Positions 23,601 through 35,534 of a stretch of 64,000 bases of DNA are shown one piece after another. This DNA comes from Orbilia blumenaviensis. Its lineage: Eukaryota > Ascomycota > Orbiliomycetes > Orbiliales > Orbiliaceae. The notes under the pieces were generated by a model. It had not been told where the DNA came from. It did no database searches and worked only from the letters and a program-made list of their open reading frames with translations. The stretch's first letter is position 1, and each line of letters starts with the position of its first letter. Location: the NCBI GenBank assembly GCA_036872755.1, contig JAVHNS010000009.1, positions 2,126,001 through 2,190,000 of the forward strand, given 5' to 3'. The position numbers and the translations under genes are program-made.

Positions 23601-24749
23601 ATGGGGTTCAAAGACCTAAATTTGCGTGTTCTTGCGGTTGCTATTATGATGGTAAAGCCATCACTATCCATCCCGCCGCGGCTCATGAGGAACAGTACAG
23701 AGTTACCTAGTAAATTCGCCGAGTTCTCAGAGACTGCGGAGATCGGATGGGGTTCTCCGACTGCAAACGCCGGTTGGAGGATAGCACCCGCCCTTAACAT
23801 AATCGTCAATGGTGTTCGCCGACTTGCGACCATCGATACTGGCTCGACAGGCGCCTTGATGGACAAGTCCTTTCTCCCTAGTTTTGATCCTAAGAAAGCA
23901 GAGGAAGGGCATGTGTTCTATTCTTCATCAAAAATTCTTGAGGAGGGTCATTGGGTTCCGGATATCGAGATCGAATACTTGGGACCGAAGGGTGTTCGAG
24001 TTATGTCGAAGACTCCGGTTCTTGCGGTCGAGAGGACCATCAAGTGCCCGCAATTCAACCAAACTCTTCATGGACACCGATGCCCGAAGAATGCGACAAT
24101 GGGGATCATTAAGAGAGCGCTACAGCAACCATACTTTGGTATTGGGTTCGGAAGAGACCGGGATACCTCATCCCAGGCTACGCCGGATCGGAACCCAATG
24201 ATTAATATCGTTTCTATTAATAATGTTACCATTGATCGGGCCAAATATCACCCCGGATATATCATCACGAATCAAGCTCTCATTGTCGGCTTAACAAGCA
24301 ACAACACTCAAGATTTTGTTACAATGGACTTGGAAAGGGGCCCGAATTGGGAGAAGGACCAACGGGCCTGGGCGGGGCCAAAGGTCTCTGTTGCCCTTAA
24401 CGATGAAACATATGCAAATGGCTCTCAAGGTTCACTCCTAGTTGATACGGGTATCGCACAGATGTACTTAGAAGCTGGGAGACAATTTCAACCTGGTGAT
24501 GAGATCAGATTCGCAATTCCGGATGAGAAGAATCCGGTCGCGACTTATACGATTACGAACAGCGGGGTTCAGAGGAATGTCATGAGCCCATCCAAGATTT
24601 TAAATAGCACTAGCCTTACTCCCTATGTCAACACCGGCAGGAATTTCTTAAACAAGTTTGACGTCTATTTCAACCCAACTGAAGGCCAGTATGGACTCAG
24701 ATTCAAGGGTACAGGGAAGGAGGATTTTGTCAAGTTCTACCACCCTTAG
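23601..24749 (+). CDS. Secreted pepsin-like (A1-type) aspartic protease homolog
   Basis: A single exon encodes 382 residues. I used the ATG at 23601, which gives a signal-like N-terminus (MGFKDLNLRVLAVAIMMV). The first catalytic-type motif is IDTGSTGALMD and the second LLVDTGIAQMYLE, about 190 residues apart, matching the two lobes of a pepsin-like fold. There are several N-glycosylation sites (NST, NQT, NNT, NST). Both aspartates are present, but the second motif reads DTGIA instead of the usual DTG(S/T)S, and the N-terminal loop differs from typical pepsins. It may be a divergent protease or a pepsin-fold protein with altered activity. No GPI tail is seen; the protein ends KFYHP. Confidence 0.65.
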   Translation: MGFKDLNLRVLAVAIMMVKPSLSIPPRLMRNSTELPSKFAEFSETAEIGWGSPTANAGWRIAPALNIIVNGVRRLATIDTGSTGALMDKSFLPSFDPKKAEEGHVFYSSSKILEEGHWVPDIEIEYLGPKGVRVMSKTPVLAVERTIKCPQFNQTLHGHRCPKNATMGIIKRALQQPYFGIGFGRDRDTSSQATPDRNPMINIVSINNVTIDRAKYHPGYIITNQALIVGLTSNNTQDFVTMDLERGPNWEKDQRAWAGPKVSVALNDETYANGSQGSLLVDTGIAQMYLEAGRQFQPGDEIRFAIPDEKNPVATYTITNSGVQRNVMSPSKILNSTSLTPYVNTGRNFLNKFDVYFNPTEGQYGLRFKGTGKEDFVKFYHP

Positions 24750-27700
24750 GGTGTTGGTACTGTTTTACCTTCTATTAGTTTATAAAGAATGTAGTGCTTA
24801 CATGTACTCGTAGGAACGTGTCAGCGTTCTACTTCTTACTTTAATAATAACAATAATTAATAATGATAGGTATTTTATTCATTTTGAAACCGAATCAATG
24901 ATTTGCCTTTTTTTTAAAATGGAAACACCGTTTAAATTTTACATGCTTATATGGCAACGGAGGATGCCGTAGCTCGTATATTTTAACCCCGTATCAGGAA
25001 GTAAACCCCGGTGATATCGCAGAGCTCCTGCTCTACGCTTTGGAGCCGGTTGGTCCAAGCGTGTATGTTAGCATGTATGAGGAGATAATCCCGCTCCGGA
25101 GGGTCGGATCCAGCCTTGACGCCGCTCTTGTATGATATAAAAATTGCTCGCTTCGCGTATCTCGTATCGGCTTTGTGAAAACACCGAGTGAGGCGGGCGC
25201 GGGTACATTCCTTGGGTTGTCGGCCGGCCTTGGTTATTAATTATTGGTCTGGATTAGATAAGGAAAAGGATTGGAAAAGGCCCTAGATCACGCCCTAGTC
25301 GCTGTCGGCCACGTCGGTCGTGTGACTTTTGGCGTTGTTAATGTTGGATCAAGAGGAGGGCTAACCGGAAGGTTTCGGAAGTCATTAGAGCCATGCATTT
25401 GGAATTTCTTTCCAGGGCTGGCTGGTGTCTATTTTCACACCACCTCTCATTCGTCCCCCTCTGCATAATATATTAATACGGACGGGTGAAAAAATATGGG
25501 CCGGGCCAAGGTGCAGTTCGGTCTGCGGGGTCCGAGCTTCCTCTGTCAAAAATTGCTGGGCTCGGAGCAAGAAGATTCCGAGAACCGGTGTTCTGTGCTT
25601 TTGGTTCGACGAATGCTGCTGACATTCCTGATGCATCCTTAGTTGCATCAAGTAAAAACAACCTCTTGCGTTTTGGTTAACGTTTGGAGGGGGCTTTCTC
25701 CCGAGCTGCGAGAGATTTTATTACCAGGTAAAACGGTTACAAACTCGCAATCCATGAAACCAGAGATCACGCATGTCATTAACGTTATTAAGTAATCTGG
25801 ACAAGAGAGCTTAGCATTCGGCTGTGAATTTAAACCCGACTCAGCCCCAACTGTCTGTCTGTCTGTCTGTCTGTCGACACGGGAACGTGAGGTGAGTGTA
25901 TACACCTACATACATGCCCAGATGCAGCGCAGCAGCGAGCATGGTTGAACAGCACAATGCCACGATTGATTGACTCCGCTGATCCGGAGCCTTGAGGCTC
26001 TAGCGAAAAGCGTCTGCAGCCATCTGCATGAGAGTGCGGGGATTCCTCACTCTGGCTATCCACATCTGCAGCTTGGGGAGCCATCCTGCAAGGCAAAAAT
26101 GCCTGTACTTACCATTCCTCAATGCAATAATGTCGGTCGACTTAGTAAGTGTCGTTAATGTTTGTGGTTCTGGCCTCACCCAGAGCCTGTCCTCCGAGGA
26201 TCCACCCACACATGTTTCCTTTCCCGTGCTTGGCGTATAAGCAGGCGTTTCGGCACCTTTAAGGGCCGAGAGGAGGCTTCTCAGCGAATTCTCAAGGGCT
26301 AGCTTGGTCTTCCACAGAGCCCCGTAATAATAATCAAAAAACAAAAGTTCGAGGAGCCTTCTGTGATAGTGCACCTGATAGGGAAGAGGCCAGTAAGTCC
26401 CCAAGCGCAGGAGGAGGAGGAGGCGATGGCTTGAATGAATGGTTCACACTTCCTTATATAATATGTTCGTCGCAGAATGGGACGGTTCGAAGCCTTGGAA
26501 GCTTCCTGTTGAAAGTTTTTCTGCCTCTTCGCCCAAGCTTCGCCCCCCCCATTCTATCCTAATTGTACATACCTCGTACCAGTTTTGAAATCCTTCCAGC
26601 CTTCTCGACAAATACTCCATTAGGACAGGCGCATTATCCAGTATTCCTGTGCGACCACCCGCATGAGCATACGTATTTTCCCTATCACCCGTCAACAACG
26701 CAAAAAAAAAAAACCCTCCGTTTTGTCTGTTTCTGAACCCGGCAAAGGGCTCGGTGCCCGCTGTCAAAGAGCATTTTGACTTAAATACCTGCGTCCAGTG
26801 CGCATGAAGCCGCATACGAGATACGAGCCTAAACCTTCTAGCACATCTTTTAAATTCCCGACTTAAATTTGGAGGAGCACCGTGAAACGTAAGCGCTTTC
26901 TATAATTTCCATAGTTGCGTATACAAACGCACCTACATCCACATCCTCTCCTCAGGCAAACACATGCTCTTGCGCGTCCAATTGAGCATCTCCTATCCGA
27001 AGGACCAACAAAGCCTCTTCGTGTCTAAAAAGGCATTTCTCTTGTAACGTTATATTTTCCCTTTTAGCGGGAAGGCCGACAAGGTTCACAGGTGGGTTCT
27101 GAAACCGGAAACGTGGAATAGACGAGATTTGTTGCATGCAGAGAAGCTTGGTGGAAAAACGAAGTCTAAAATATATTACGGACGTCATCCCCAGGCAGCT
27201 CTCACCGCTTGATCATTCAAGTTACCACTAGTGCTCTTCTTGGGAATATTCGACTTCATCGTCATCATTATCATCATTCTATTGCAACTGGGGAGAGAAA
27301 CCAACATTTATACTGTTTTTTATTTTTATTTTTTTAACCCCCCTTTAAATTCGATTTCGAGGTCTTGGAAACAACGTACAGACTTTTAACATTGGATATC
27401 CGGACCACACCGACCATAATTAAATCTGTTCAGCACCCAACGTTGGCAACGCAGTTTCTTATCCGTTCGACATTCCCGACGTGATTCATTTTCAACTTCG
27501 ACCCGGAACCTTTGGAATCTTCTGATAGGCCCAAATATTTGTCCAAGTCGCTGAGATCCTGTCAGCTTACCAGGATCTCTCCATTCTTAGTAAACAGTCC
27601 GCCAAAGGACATCAGGTCACCTGGCATAACGGTGCGAATATAGTCCCGACCGGCCCTGTCCGGCTAGTTCTGCGCAGCTGTGCACTGCCTTGCACTGTCA

Positions 27701-28036
27701 CACACACACCACTCGGAGCCTCATACTTTATCATAACCTAGTCCTTTATAATATTGTCCAGGTTAGTTAGCCTCCCTTTATGGCCTTCAATATATATACA
27801 CACAAGTTGTGTTCGCTCTCTACAATCGTAAGCCGAATCCCCATTACTAATACATCTATCTCATCCAGAGGAGCCATCTGCATCCCACCGTAACCCTGAC
27901 AGTTATTTAATCCAACCTTTCACAAACATATATTTATATATCTGATCATATTTATCATCCGACACATTTGAGTAATTGACTGAGTGGCGGCCCTTGGATA
28001 CCTTTCTTCATCAGATGAGTTTATAATTTGAGGAGG
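24750..28036. other. Gene-poor spacer (3.3 kb)
   Basis: Includes the CTGT repeat annotated below, A-rich runs (26701-26712) and T-rich DNA near 27316-27340. Minus-strand open frames at 26000-26404 and 26444-26815 show no motif or splice structure I can support. Confidence 0.45.
25851..25875. repeat. CTGT microsatellite
   Basis: Six uninterrupted CTGT units. Confidence 0.85.
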
Positions 28037-29144
28037 ATGGACTTCATCACCAAGAAGACTACCCATCAAATCATGCCACTATTCAGCACATTTTGGACGT
28101 CGGCCCCGGCAAAGTCGGAGGAAGAGGAAGGAGGAAGAGAGGCAAAGGATAAAGGCCCTATGATCGTAGTAAATGCTCCATCTACTGAGAATCACCACGC
28201 CGTGGACCACACTGTGCAAGCGACCGACAGGCCACTATCGACTGCAAGTCTAGATGCCACCACAATTCCGTTGCCATTATCGCCTGCGCCAAATTCGCCC
28301 GAAATAACAAAGGTTTCTTCTTCTAGGAGGAGGAGGAAAACAAGATCATTCACGCCGAGTAAAGTGTTCTTGCTCAAGTCCCCAGCGGCAAAGCGGTCGG
28401 ACGGTAAAAAGGGCCGGATGGCGGCGTCGGACGTGACAATTCACTTCCCGAAACTACATATCGATAAGGGCATGCCTGAGGATATGCAGGACCGCTTGGT
28501 TGAGGCATCAAATGCTGCTGATGTGGACTTGGATGGGTAAGAGTGAACTGAAGCTTCCACCTGGTTTGAGTGCAACTAACGTCCTTCCGCTACTCAGGTA
28601 TACGCTTTCTGCGAACTCAATCTCATCATTTTCGCTACTATCCGTAGAAAACTCCGCCCGAATAGCCAACTTTTCACTCCCTCTCCACCCCCACAAAGTT
28701 ATCACTGTATTCTTCCCACCTTCGAGCCCTAACGCTCGGCCTCGACCGCAATCCTGCAGCTCCTCAATATCAAACTCCTCTGCAGCATCCATAGCATCAA
28801 CGTCCCGACGACAGCAACCCAAAAAGATGACACAGAAGATGTTAACAATGACATCGCCTGGAGCGAAATCCAAGGATTTTATATTCGAGGGGTTCAACTA
28901 CAGGTGGACAATAGAGGAGGACGGGACCCGTGTGCTGAGGCGATATGGGGCCCCTGGAGAGTCAAGTTCTAAGGTGGTTGATGGCGAGTTATGCGCAAAA
29001 TACTCTGCTATCAAGCGGAAGCACCATGCAGCGCTGTTAGTGGACCCGAGTCGCTGTGATGAACGGGTGGCCATTGCGACATTATTCGTTTGTTTGAGGA
29101 GAGAGGAAGGGCTAAGAGGCCTTTTGGCAGGAATTATCAGGTAA
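28037..29144 (+). CDS. Hypothetical protein with disordered N-terminus and W/strand core
   Basis: Two exons, 28037-28536 and 28598-29144, are joined across a 61-base intron (GTAAGA...CTCAG) in phase, giving about 348 residues. The first 140 residues are low-complexity (acidic, Ser/Pro and a basic RRRRK run at a possible nuclear-localisation segment). The second exon contains DFIFEGFNYRWTIEEDGTRVLRRYG, ELCAKYSAI and ATLFVCLRREEG, a beta-strand-like series resembling fungal proteins of Tubby-C/scramblase-like type. An alternative last intron (donor at 29141, acceptor at 29218) would add about nine residues. No signal peptide or membrane helix. Function unknown. Confidence 0.5.
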
Positions 29145-30700
29145 AAGTTATGAGTTAGTGTCTAAGGGTCTGTGGTATTCGCCTTCTAGCATACCACCCA
29201 ATCACTCCTTCACTGCAGGCGACGTAAATGTATGCATGCGTATTGATTTTTTTTTGTTTGCGTTATTTTACCTATTACTGTAAATATATAAATCATCTGG
29301 ACGGGATCCTGGCGGCGTTTGGGTATACCTACTCTTTTCTATTTTCTTTTCTTCTCAAGCATTGGAGTCACAAGCATATTGTACATATAGAAACCAGAAC
29401 ATTACCAAGCAGCCCTCATCTTGCTCCCAAAACCAGGAAATAATAAGCATCGGCATTTCCCAGGTGGCTGAAATCGAGCTTGCAGGTGGGTGTGTTCTCC
29501 CAATGCGACGAACTTTAGCTACCCACGAATCAGGAAACAACTAGCTCTGCTTTTGGTTAAACAATCGAGAATGGGCCTGGTTTGACGTGGCCAAACAGGG
29601 AGAGCATAGAGTTTAGCTGAGGATGCTCCCGTTTAAGAACGGGGCCCTTTTTTTGTGTGTGGTCTTTCTTACGCTGACCCGCTGACCTTGCAAAGGGCGA
29701 ACGAACGCGTTGGGTGAGGCAAGAAAAGCCCAAGCCCTGGCTTAAGCCTTGTCGCCTATCTGAGATCGGGAGGCTTGCCAACGGGCCAACGGTTCGCCGC
29801 TACCAAACAAGGGAAGGTATTGTATCTTCAACCATCGATGTCGATACCAAATTCTTGTTGTATGGTGCAAGTTACGAATCAAGTCGAGATACGAGCACAA
29901 GAACGCGCCGAACCCTCAGAGAATTTCAGTAAAGGGGGTTCAGCGAGAATTCAAACCAGGGAACCGGGTCTGTACCAGCTGTCACCGCGCTCTGCCGCGT
30001 CGTGTGGGGAGGGACCTTGAACATGCACTGTCTATCGTTTTCCGTTTCTGGGAACTCTTCGGTTTTGCACTCCACCAACTTGCGGCAGTTCCGCGACCAA
30101 TTGCTGACGGCGGCTCCTGCTTGGTACAGACATAAGCTTTGAAGCCTCGTGACGAGAGGGTCCGTGGATTCATCGTGAGAGGGGTCTTACTAAATTCTCC
30201 TATAGTCAGATAATGTAAGGGTATGCCCGCTCCGCTGCCAACTGCGATGAATTTTGTGAGTGGGATAGAAGGCCCTTGTCTCATGTTGAGATAGATCCAT
30301 GGGAAGGTCCACTCACACTCGAATTGTCAGCATTTTCGAACGGAGTCAATGGGAAGCCTCCCACGAAAAATTGCATTCAGCGATCATATTTCTGCAGGGG
30401 TGGCCCAATGGGTTCCGACTTGTGTCCAAGTACTTCCCGGTGCATATAGGTACATATTAGCTGGTGCGCCCATAATCGATTCAAAATGGGAGGCAAATCT
30501 TTCTCTCTCTCTTTTCGATCCTATTCTTTCTTTAAAAAAAAAAAAAAAAAAAAAACCTTTCAGATCGAGATACGGAAATCAGGGCAAGAAGTACGTCAAA
30601 GGTGTCAATCGAATCTTGGGAATCTGCAATATGTACTATTGCAGATAGTATCGATGAAGGAAACATTTCATTGCCGGTGCCGACACCTGGTGATTAGGGA
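29145..30700. other. Spacer with poly-A and a tRNA-like segment
   Basis: A run of 22 A lies at 30534-30555. The segment 29937-30010 has degraded Pol III box-like sequence (separate entry). No coding signal. Confidence 0.45.
29937..30010 (-). other. Degenerate tRNA-like or SINE-like segment
   Basis: On the minus strand, GGCAGAGCGCGG resembles an A box and GGTTTGAATTC resembles a B box (GGTTCGAATCC with two changes), about 40 bases apart as in tRNA genes. No full cloverleaf could be drawn, so a decayed tRNA or tRNA-derived SINE head is the most I would say. Confidence 0.2.
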
Positions 30701-32129
30701 ATGGCTATTTCAGGCAAACAGGCAATCGTACGTTCTTCTACGCAATCCCGATATCCCTTGCATATGAACTCTGCATGCATTTTATATTAGTTGGGTCGTT
30801 CGTGCTAAAAAAGCCCTTTTACTAGCTATAGGCCTGCGAATGGTCTTTCTTTGGGTTGGCCGCGTTCTTCGTCTTCTTTCGCCTCTACGTCCGTATATTC
30901 ATCACCTGCAACTCCGGCTTCAGCGATGCCCTAGTTTTCTTCGTCTTGGTCTGCTTCCTTTCTACAGCAGTCTGTGACACTATCGCCGCCTCAAAGGGTC
31001 TCTTCGCGGAAAACCTCACATACGAATCCGATCTTATTGCGGCATTCAGGGCTCACGGCGGAAGCTACCTCGAAGAATTAGTGGTTGTGTTGCAAATACT
31101 ATATGCCAGTAGCTTCCCTTATGTATGCGAATTATGGGGCTTGAAAGTATGTTTCTTACTTCTTTACGGAGGGTTGATACCTCCGTCAATGAGGTGGTTA
31201 AGGAACTGTCTATATGCTACATGGGTGGTGGTTGGGATTGGTTTTATTGCTAGTATGCTTCTGATGGCTCTTTGGTGCATACCTGTGGATAGGAATTGGG
31301 ATGTCACAAAGTTGATGGGAGAGGAAGGAAGATGCTTTGCTTACAGCAGTTATGAACCATATTTCACATTGACCGCATTCCATATCGTTACAGACTTTAT
31401 GAGTAAGTATATACCCAGGTGTTAACCAAGTTGTTGGAAACATTCGACTAGATTTACTGATATACTATGTCATTTTCGATAGTCTACGCACTCCCATTTC
31501 CGATTTTAAAGTCCCTGTCGCTAAACCGCCGGCAACATTGGGGAGTCATATCTATTTTTGCGCTTGGTGGTGTCTGCATAGCCAGCACCATCGGTCGAAC
31601 CGTATCCATCGGCCTGGTTTCAAATATTCCTCTCGTCGGGTTCTGGACCTCGTTCGAGCAGATGACTGGTCTCATCGTTGTTTGCATACCGGCCCTCAAA
31701 GTCTTGATATTAGAACATAGGAGCAGAGACGGATCTCGTGTTAAGGTAGACTTTACAGACGGTGGTAGTCGATTAAGCCGCCTGCAAAGGATTAGTGTCA
31801 CCGTCACAAGAAGTGATGCTAGGGGTGGGGTGGATGAAGAGACTGAGGAACGCTGGATTCGGATGGATAGCCTGGTGGAAGGCGATGTATCAAACGAAAG
31901 CCGGAATGCCAGTAGTATCTCATTGCCTGTAGAGGGGCCCGCAGAAGCTGATGTCGAGTCCATAGTTCCGGGCTCGTGGTCCCAGAACGAAATAGGCTCT
32001 AGTAGTATGTTTGACGACCATATCGAGGATATGGGTTCGTCTGCCACAAAAAAGCTAACGCTGCGAAGAGAATCAGCTGACGAGGGTACGGGAAAAGCTG
32101 CGGGGAAGTATAGTATTGTCGAAACATAA
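30701..32129 (+). CDS. Fungal rhodopsin-domain membrane protein (414 residues)
   Basis: Three exons, 30701-30727, 30832-31402 and 31483-32129, join in phase. The first exon is only nine codons (MAISGKQAI) and leads straight into the first helix (WSFFGLAAFFVFFRLYVRIF). Seven hydrophobic segments follow, with the family-like features RLYVRIF, LWGLKVCFLLLYGG and WCIPVDRNWD, which corresponds to the C-x-P-V...W motif after helix five. TDFMIYALPFPIL and GFWTSFEQMTGLIVVCIPALKVL are also present. The cytoplasmic tail is about 140 residues, Ser- and acid-rich, ending KYSIVET. It is of the same family as the genes at 19624 and 36711 but clearly diverged from both. Likely a plasma-membrane receptor-like protein of unknown ligand. 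Confidence 0.82.
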
Positions 32130-32607
32130 AGGTTCTTTTTGTTTTTAGATGATCTACTAGTATGTTTGGCCAGCACTGGGCTCGAGTCGGAGCTCTCTTT
32201 GAGTGCGGTGCATTTTATGAGTTTACGTCTATTTGCTGCTTCGCTTCTCTTTTTCAGGGCTATGTTTACTATAAAAGTTTAACCGGCGTTGCAGAGTCGG
32301 TATATCCACTCAATTCTACGTATTGTTACCTGGGACTGGCTATTGCATCAATGCTAATTACGGATCATAAAATCTTGCGTGCTACTTTATAAACGCTCGA
32401 TTCCAAATGCCGCTTTATGCAGGTCAGGACTAGGACGGTCGAACGAAGTCAGAATTTGAGAAAATTAGGTGTGTTTTATTCAAGTTAATTTGATATTCGC
32501 AAAGAATCTAGGATGGCGAATTCTCGTAATCCCCTTGAGAGATGTATAAATCAGGCTAGAGACAAAGAAAGACGCGTGATAGAAGATATAGTATGGAAAG
32601 GAGGCCT
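32130..32607. other. Convergent spacer
   Basis: 3' regions of two convergent genes. No coding signal. Confidence 0.5.
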
Positions 32608-33238
32608 TTAGATGATAGCCACCACACCAGCGAGCGCAGCTAAAACACCGACTTCTCTAGCACCAGTATTCTTCCCAGCACCATTTGGAGTCCCAGTCGA
32701 AGTGGGAGCCCTGGTGGTTTCGATGCCGGTGATAGTGGGGAGTATTTTTTGGCTACCGGAGACACTGGTGGCATTCGACGAGGCCTCGGAACCGATGGAG
32801 GGTGTAACCGAGGCGATAGCAGAGGAGAGGATGCCAGAGACTTGAGTGCCACCATACTCTGCGCAGATGGCAGATGCAGCAGCGATGATAGCTAGAGAAC
32901 GTCAGCATAAAAGCGGTGGTACCGGAGGGGAGTCTGGGAGACGGGTTTACCTGGGATCTGAACAGCTTCGCAATTGGCTTGAACGCAACTCATGACGGCA
33001 CCAAGGGCAGCAGTATCAGAGCACTGGCATTTGAAGTCAGTGGGATCGCAGTTGGATGAACTGAGGCCGTTTTGGATGCAACCTTGCTACGATGAGGTAT
33101 CAGATGTCAGTAACGACGTGTAAGTGAGGTTCATCTGGGTATTTTGCGGTGACCTACAGCGCATTCTGGAAGGGTGGGGCCTTGTGCATAAGCTGAAACA
33201 GCGGCACCAATAATGATAACGGATGAAATGAGCTTCAT
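32608..33238 (-). CDS. CFEM-domain GPI-anchored surface protein
   Basis: Three exons, 33158-33238, 32951-33086 and 32608-32891, join in phase to 166 residues. The signal peptide is MKLISSVIIIGAAVSAYAQG. The CFEM domain then shows eight cysteines in the expected order: PECA, GCIQNG, SNCDPTDFKCQCSD (with the characteristic Asp), MSCV, ANCEA and SAIC. A Ser/Thr-rich stalk follows, and the end (GVLAALAGVVAII) is a hydrophobic GPI-attachment signal. CFEM proteins bind heme or serve as cell-wall or effector-like surface proteins in fungi. The CFEM domain is split by both introns. Confidence 0.9.
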
Positions 33239-34271
33239 CTTGAGGGATACGATGAGAAATATCTGGATGACAAGGTCGCTTTGATGGCAGCTCGTAGATC
33301 TTGAGGCGAGCGTGTAGGGTTCTTAGAGCTGGAGGTGGATGTTTGGTGATGGATGAACGGTGGATGGTGGAGTGTTGGGACGTGTTTTGATTTGCTGCTG
33401 ATGAATTCTTTGTGTGTCCATGATGGCAGATGCACTCAAGCCGACTGGGTACCTCTCAGTATACAGTGGTTCTAGAGATTAGGTAATCCGACGATTCTAT
33501 AGCCTGGCTTGGATACCTACTAAGTACTTAGGTAGTCACCGATGCCAGTTCCTAATCTAGGCTTAGCAGCCAGCCCCATCCATGGACCTACGCAAGCTCC
33601 CCCTCCTTACTCATGATTACAAGTGGTCCCTATATAGATGGGTATAGACCCACGCGTTGGTGTTTTTATATCGGGAATCTGTCCCTTTAAGCTCTCATGG
33701 AGCTGCCGATTGCTTCGTACACAGAACTCTTCACAGACTCTGATTCTAGATATTCCCCTCGGCTTCATTAGGTAGAGCTATAGCCTTCTGTCAGTATTCC
33801 ATAGCTATAGAGCTATAAAAAACTAATCCTATGCGGCTAGCTATATAGATGCTTCTAGCACCTGTAAACACTTTGCACATTTTGTGTTGCGCTGTTTTGT
33901 GTTGCGCGTGGTAATTTTTCGATATGACGTCATTGCCATCTGCTTGCTAGATGCTCGTGCGACGGCGGCCGGAAGCGACGGCCTCTAATTCACGTTTCCT
34001 TCCTTACCCTTATACCTGGGTGATTAAGTACTTGTGGTATTTCCTGGGTTTCATTACGTCTGTTTAACCTTGGAAGTTCCCTTTACGCTCAAACCACTGT
34101 TCCTATACGTAAGAAAAATCATAAAGCTTTCACGAAACGGCAAATATCAAATTGCTCTATTTGTAACTAAACCTACGTCTACCTCGATGACATCAATGTC
34201 ACTATAACTTATATATCTCCAGTTACCGATATCAATCAGTTTCTATCGTTGGTTTGATACCTACTTTCAGG
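33239..34271. other. Divergent promoter region
   Basis: Spacer between the CFEM gene (minus) and the esterase gene (plus). The first 200 bases are the CFEM leader. No other coding signal. Confidence 0.5.
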
Positions 34272-35339
34272 ATGCCTCCTCCCAAGCGGCCGTCATGGCT
34301 CCTTCAGGTTCAAAAAACAGGTCTACAAGCTGCCATGAGCTTCGGTATGTACCTGGGCAGTTGGGCCGGACCGTGGCCTCCAGAGCCCTCGTTCTACGTC
34401 GAAATCCCAGCTACAATATCTCCAACCAAAGGCAACTTTAAACTGATCTTCTACGTTCCTAAATCGTACCTTAGACGGACGCAGAACAGTCGTTACCCGG
34501 TTTTCGTTAATTTCCATGGCGGTGGAATGTCCATAGGAAGCGGTACCGACGACGCAAGATGGGCGAAAGATGTCATGCAGCAGTTGGGCGCTATTGTTGT
34601 TAGCGTTGAGTATCGGCTCGCTCCGGAACATACTTTCCCGACGGCTGTTCAGGACTCCGTGGACGCGATACTCTACCTCGTCGACAACGCTGAAGAGCTA
34701 TGCCTGGACAAAGATAGAATTGTACTCAGCGGCTTCTCGTCTGGTGGGAACCTGGCTTTCACTGCCCCAATCCTGCTCGAACAACTTCGCAGGCAGCAGA
34801 TGTTGGCCAGTGAGTCCGGCACCGAAGAGCAGTTTGTCGATGAGTTCGGGGTCCCGGTGTCTAAATTGCCGGCGGGGTATTTGTTGCCTGATTTTACCAT
34901 TAAGGCAATAATCGCATGGTATCCATCAGTAGATTTCACACAAACTCGACATGAGAGGCGGTATACTAATCCTCACCCAGAAGTGTCGATGCCTGGTGCA
35001 ATGTCCAGCATGTTTGACACTGGATATATTTTCAACTCCCATTTAAGCGCTTACGAATCCGCACATCCGCTTTTATCGCCTGGCACGGCGCCCACAGAGT
35101 TGCTGGACGCAGCCATGCCTCCACGTGTCGTGATATATACGTGCCAGTTTGATGCGCTCCAAAAAGAGGGCGAGCTCTTCGCAATAAGGCTTCGAGAGGA
35201 ACTTGGAAGAGAAGTCAAGTTTCGAATGGTGGAAGGCGTCACACATGCCTGGGATAAAATGCCAAATCCAATTTGGCCGCCGGATAGAATTGAAGATGTT
35301 TACAAGGACGCATGCGACAGCATCAAGGATCACATCTAG
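34272..35339 (+). CDS. HSL-type alpha/beta hydrolase (esterase/lipase)
   Basis: A single exon from the ATG at 34272 encodes 355 residues. Upstream in-frame sequence lacks an ATG, and a TTTCAG acceptor just before it leaves room for a 5' UTR intron. The hormone-sensitive-lipase family oxyanion motif is FHGGGMS (His82). The nucleophile is Ser156 in GFSSGG. The C-terminal region carries the Asp (CQFDAL) and the His (VTHAWDKMP) of the triad, and SVEYRLAPEHTFPTAV is typical. No signal peptide, so probably intracellular. It hydrolyses short-chain or lipid esters; the substrate is unknown. Confidence 0.85.
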   Translation: MPPPKRPSWLLQVQKTGLQAAMSFGMYLGSWAGPWPPEPSFYVEIPATISPTKGNFKLIFYVPKSYLRRTQNSRYPVFVNFHGGGMSIGSGTDDARWAKDVMQQLGAIVVSVEYRLAPEHTFPTAVQDSVDAILYLVDNAEELCLDKDRIVLSGFSSGGNLAFTAPILLEQLRRQQMLASESGTEEQFVDEFGVPVSKLPAGYLLPDFTIKAIIAWYPSVDFTQTRHERRYTNPHPEVSMPGAMSSMFDTGYIFNSHLSAYESAHPLLSPGTAPTELLDAAMPPRVVIYTCQFDALQKEGELFAIRLREELGREVKFRMVEGVTHAWDKMPNPIWPPDRIEDVYKDACDSIKDHI

Positions 35340-35534
35340 GCTATCGGTGCGTACCAAAGTTTCGAACCGATTTCGAACTTTTCTTCCTTTTTCTCCCCGA
35401 AGCTTAGGAAGGCGCAGAAAACTACGTAGAGTTTGGGATGGCGTCTAAGGTTTTTTGGTTCCATGCGCTTAGATACATGTATAACAGACAAAAAAAACAA
35501 ATACACTGGTCTCTGGTTTCAACCAATTCCAACG

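Noticed and set aside
26000..26815. Two minus-strand frames of 134 and 123 codons
   Set aside because: They cannot be joined convincingly and contain no recognisable domain.
31484..32176. 230-codon minus frame
   Set aside because: Antisense shadow of the third exon of the rhodopsin-domain gene at 30701.
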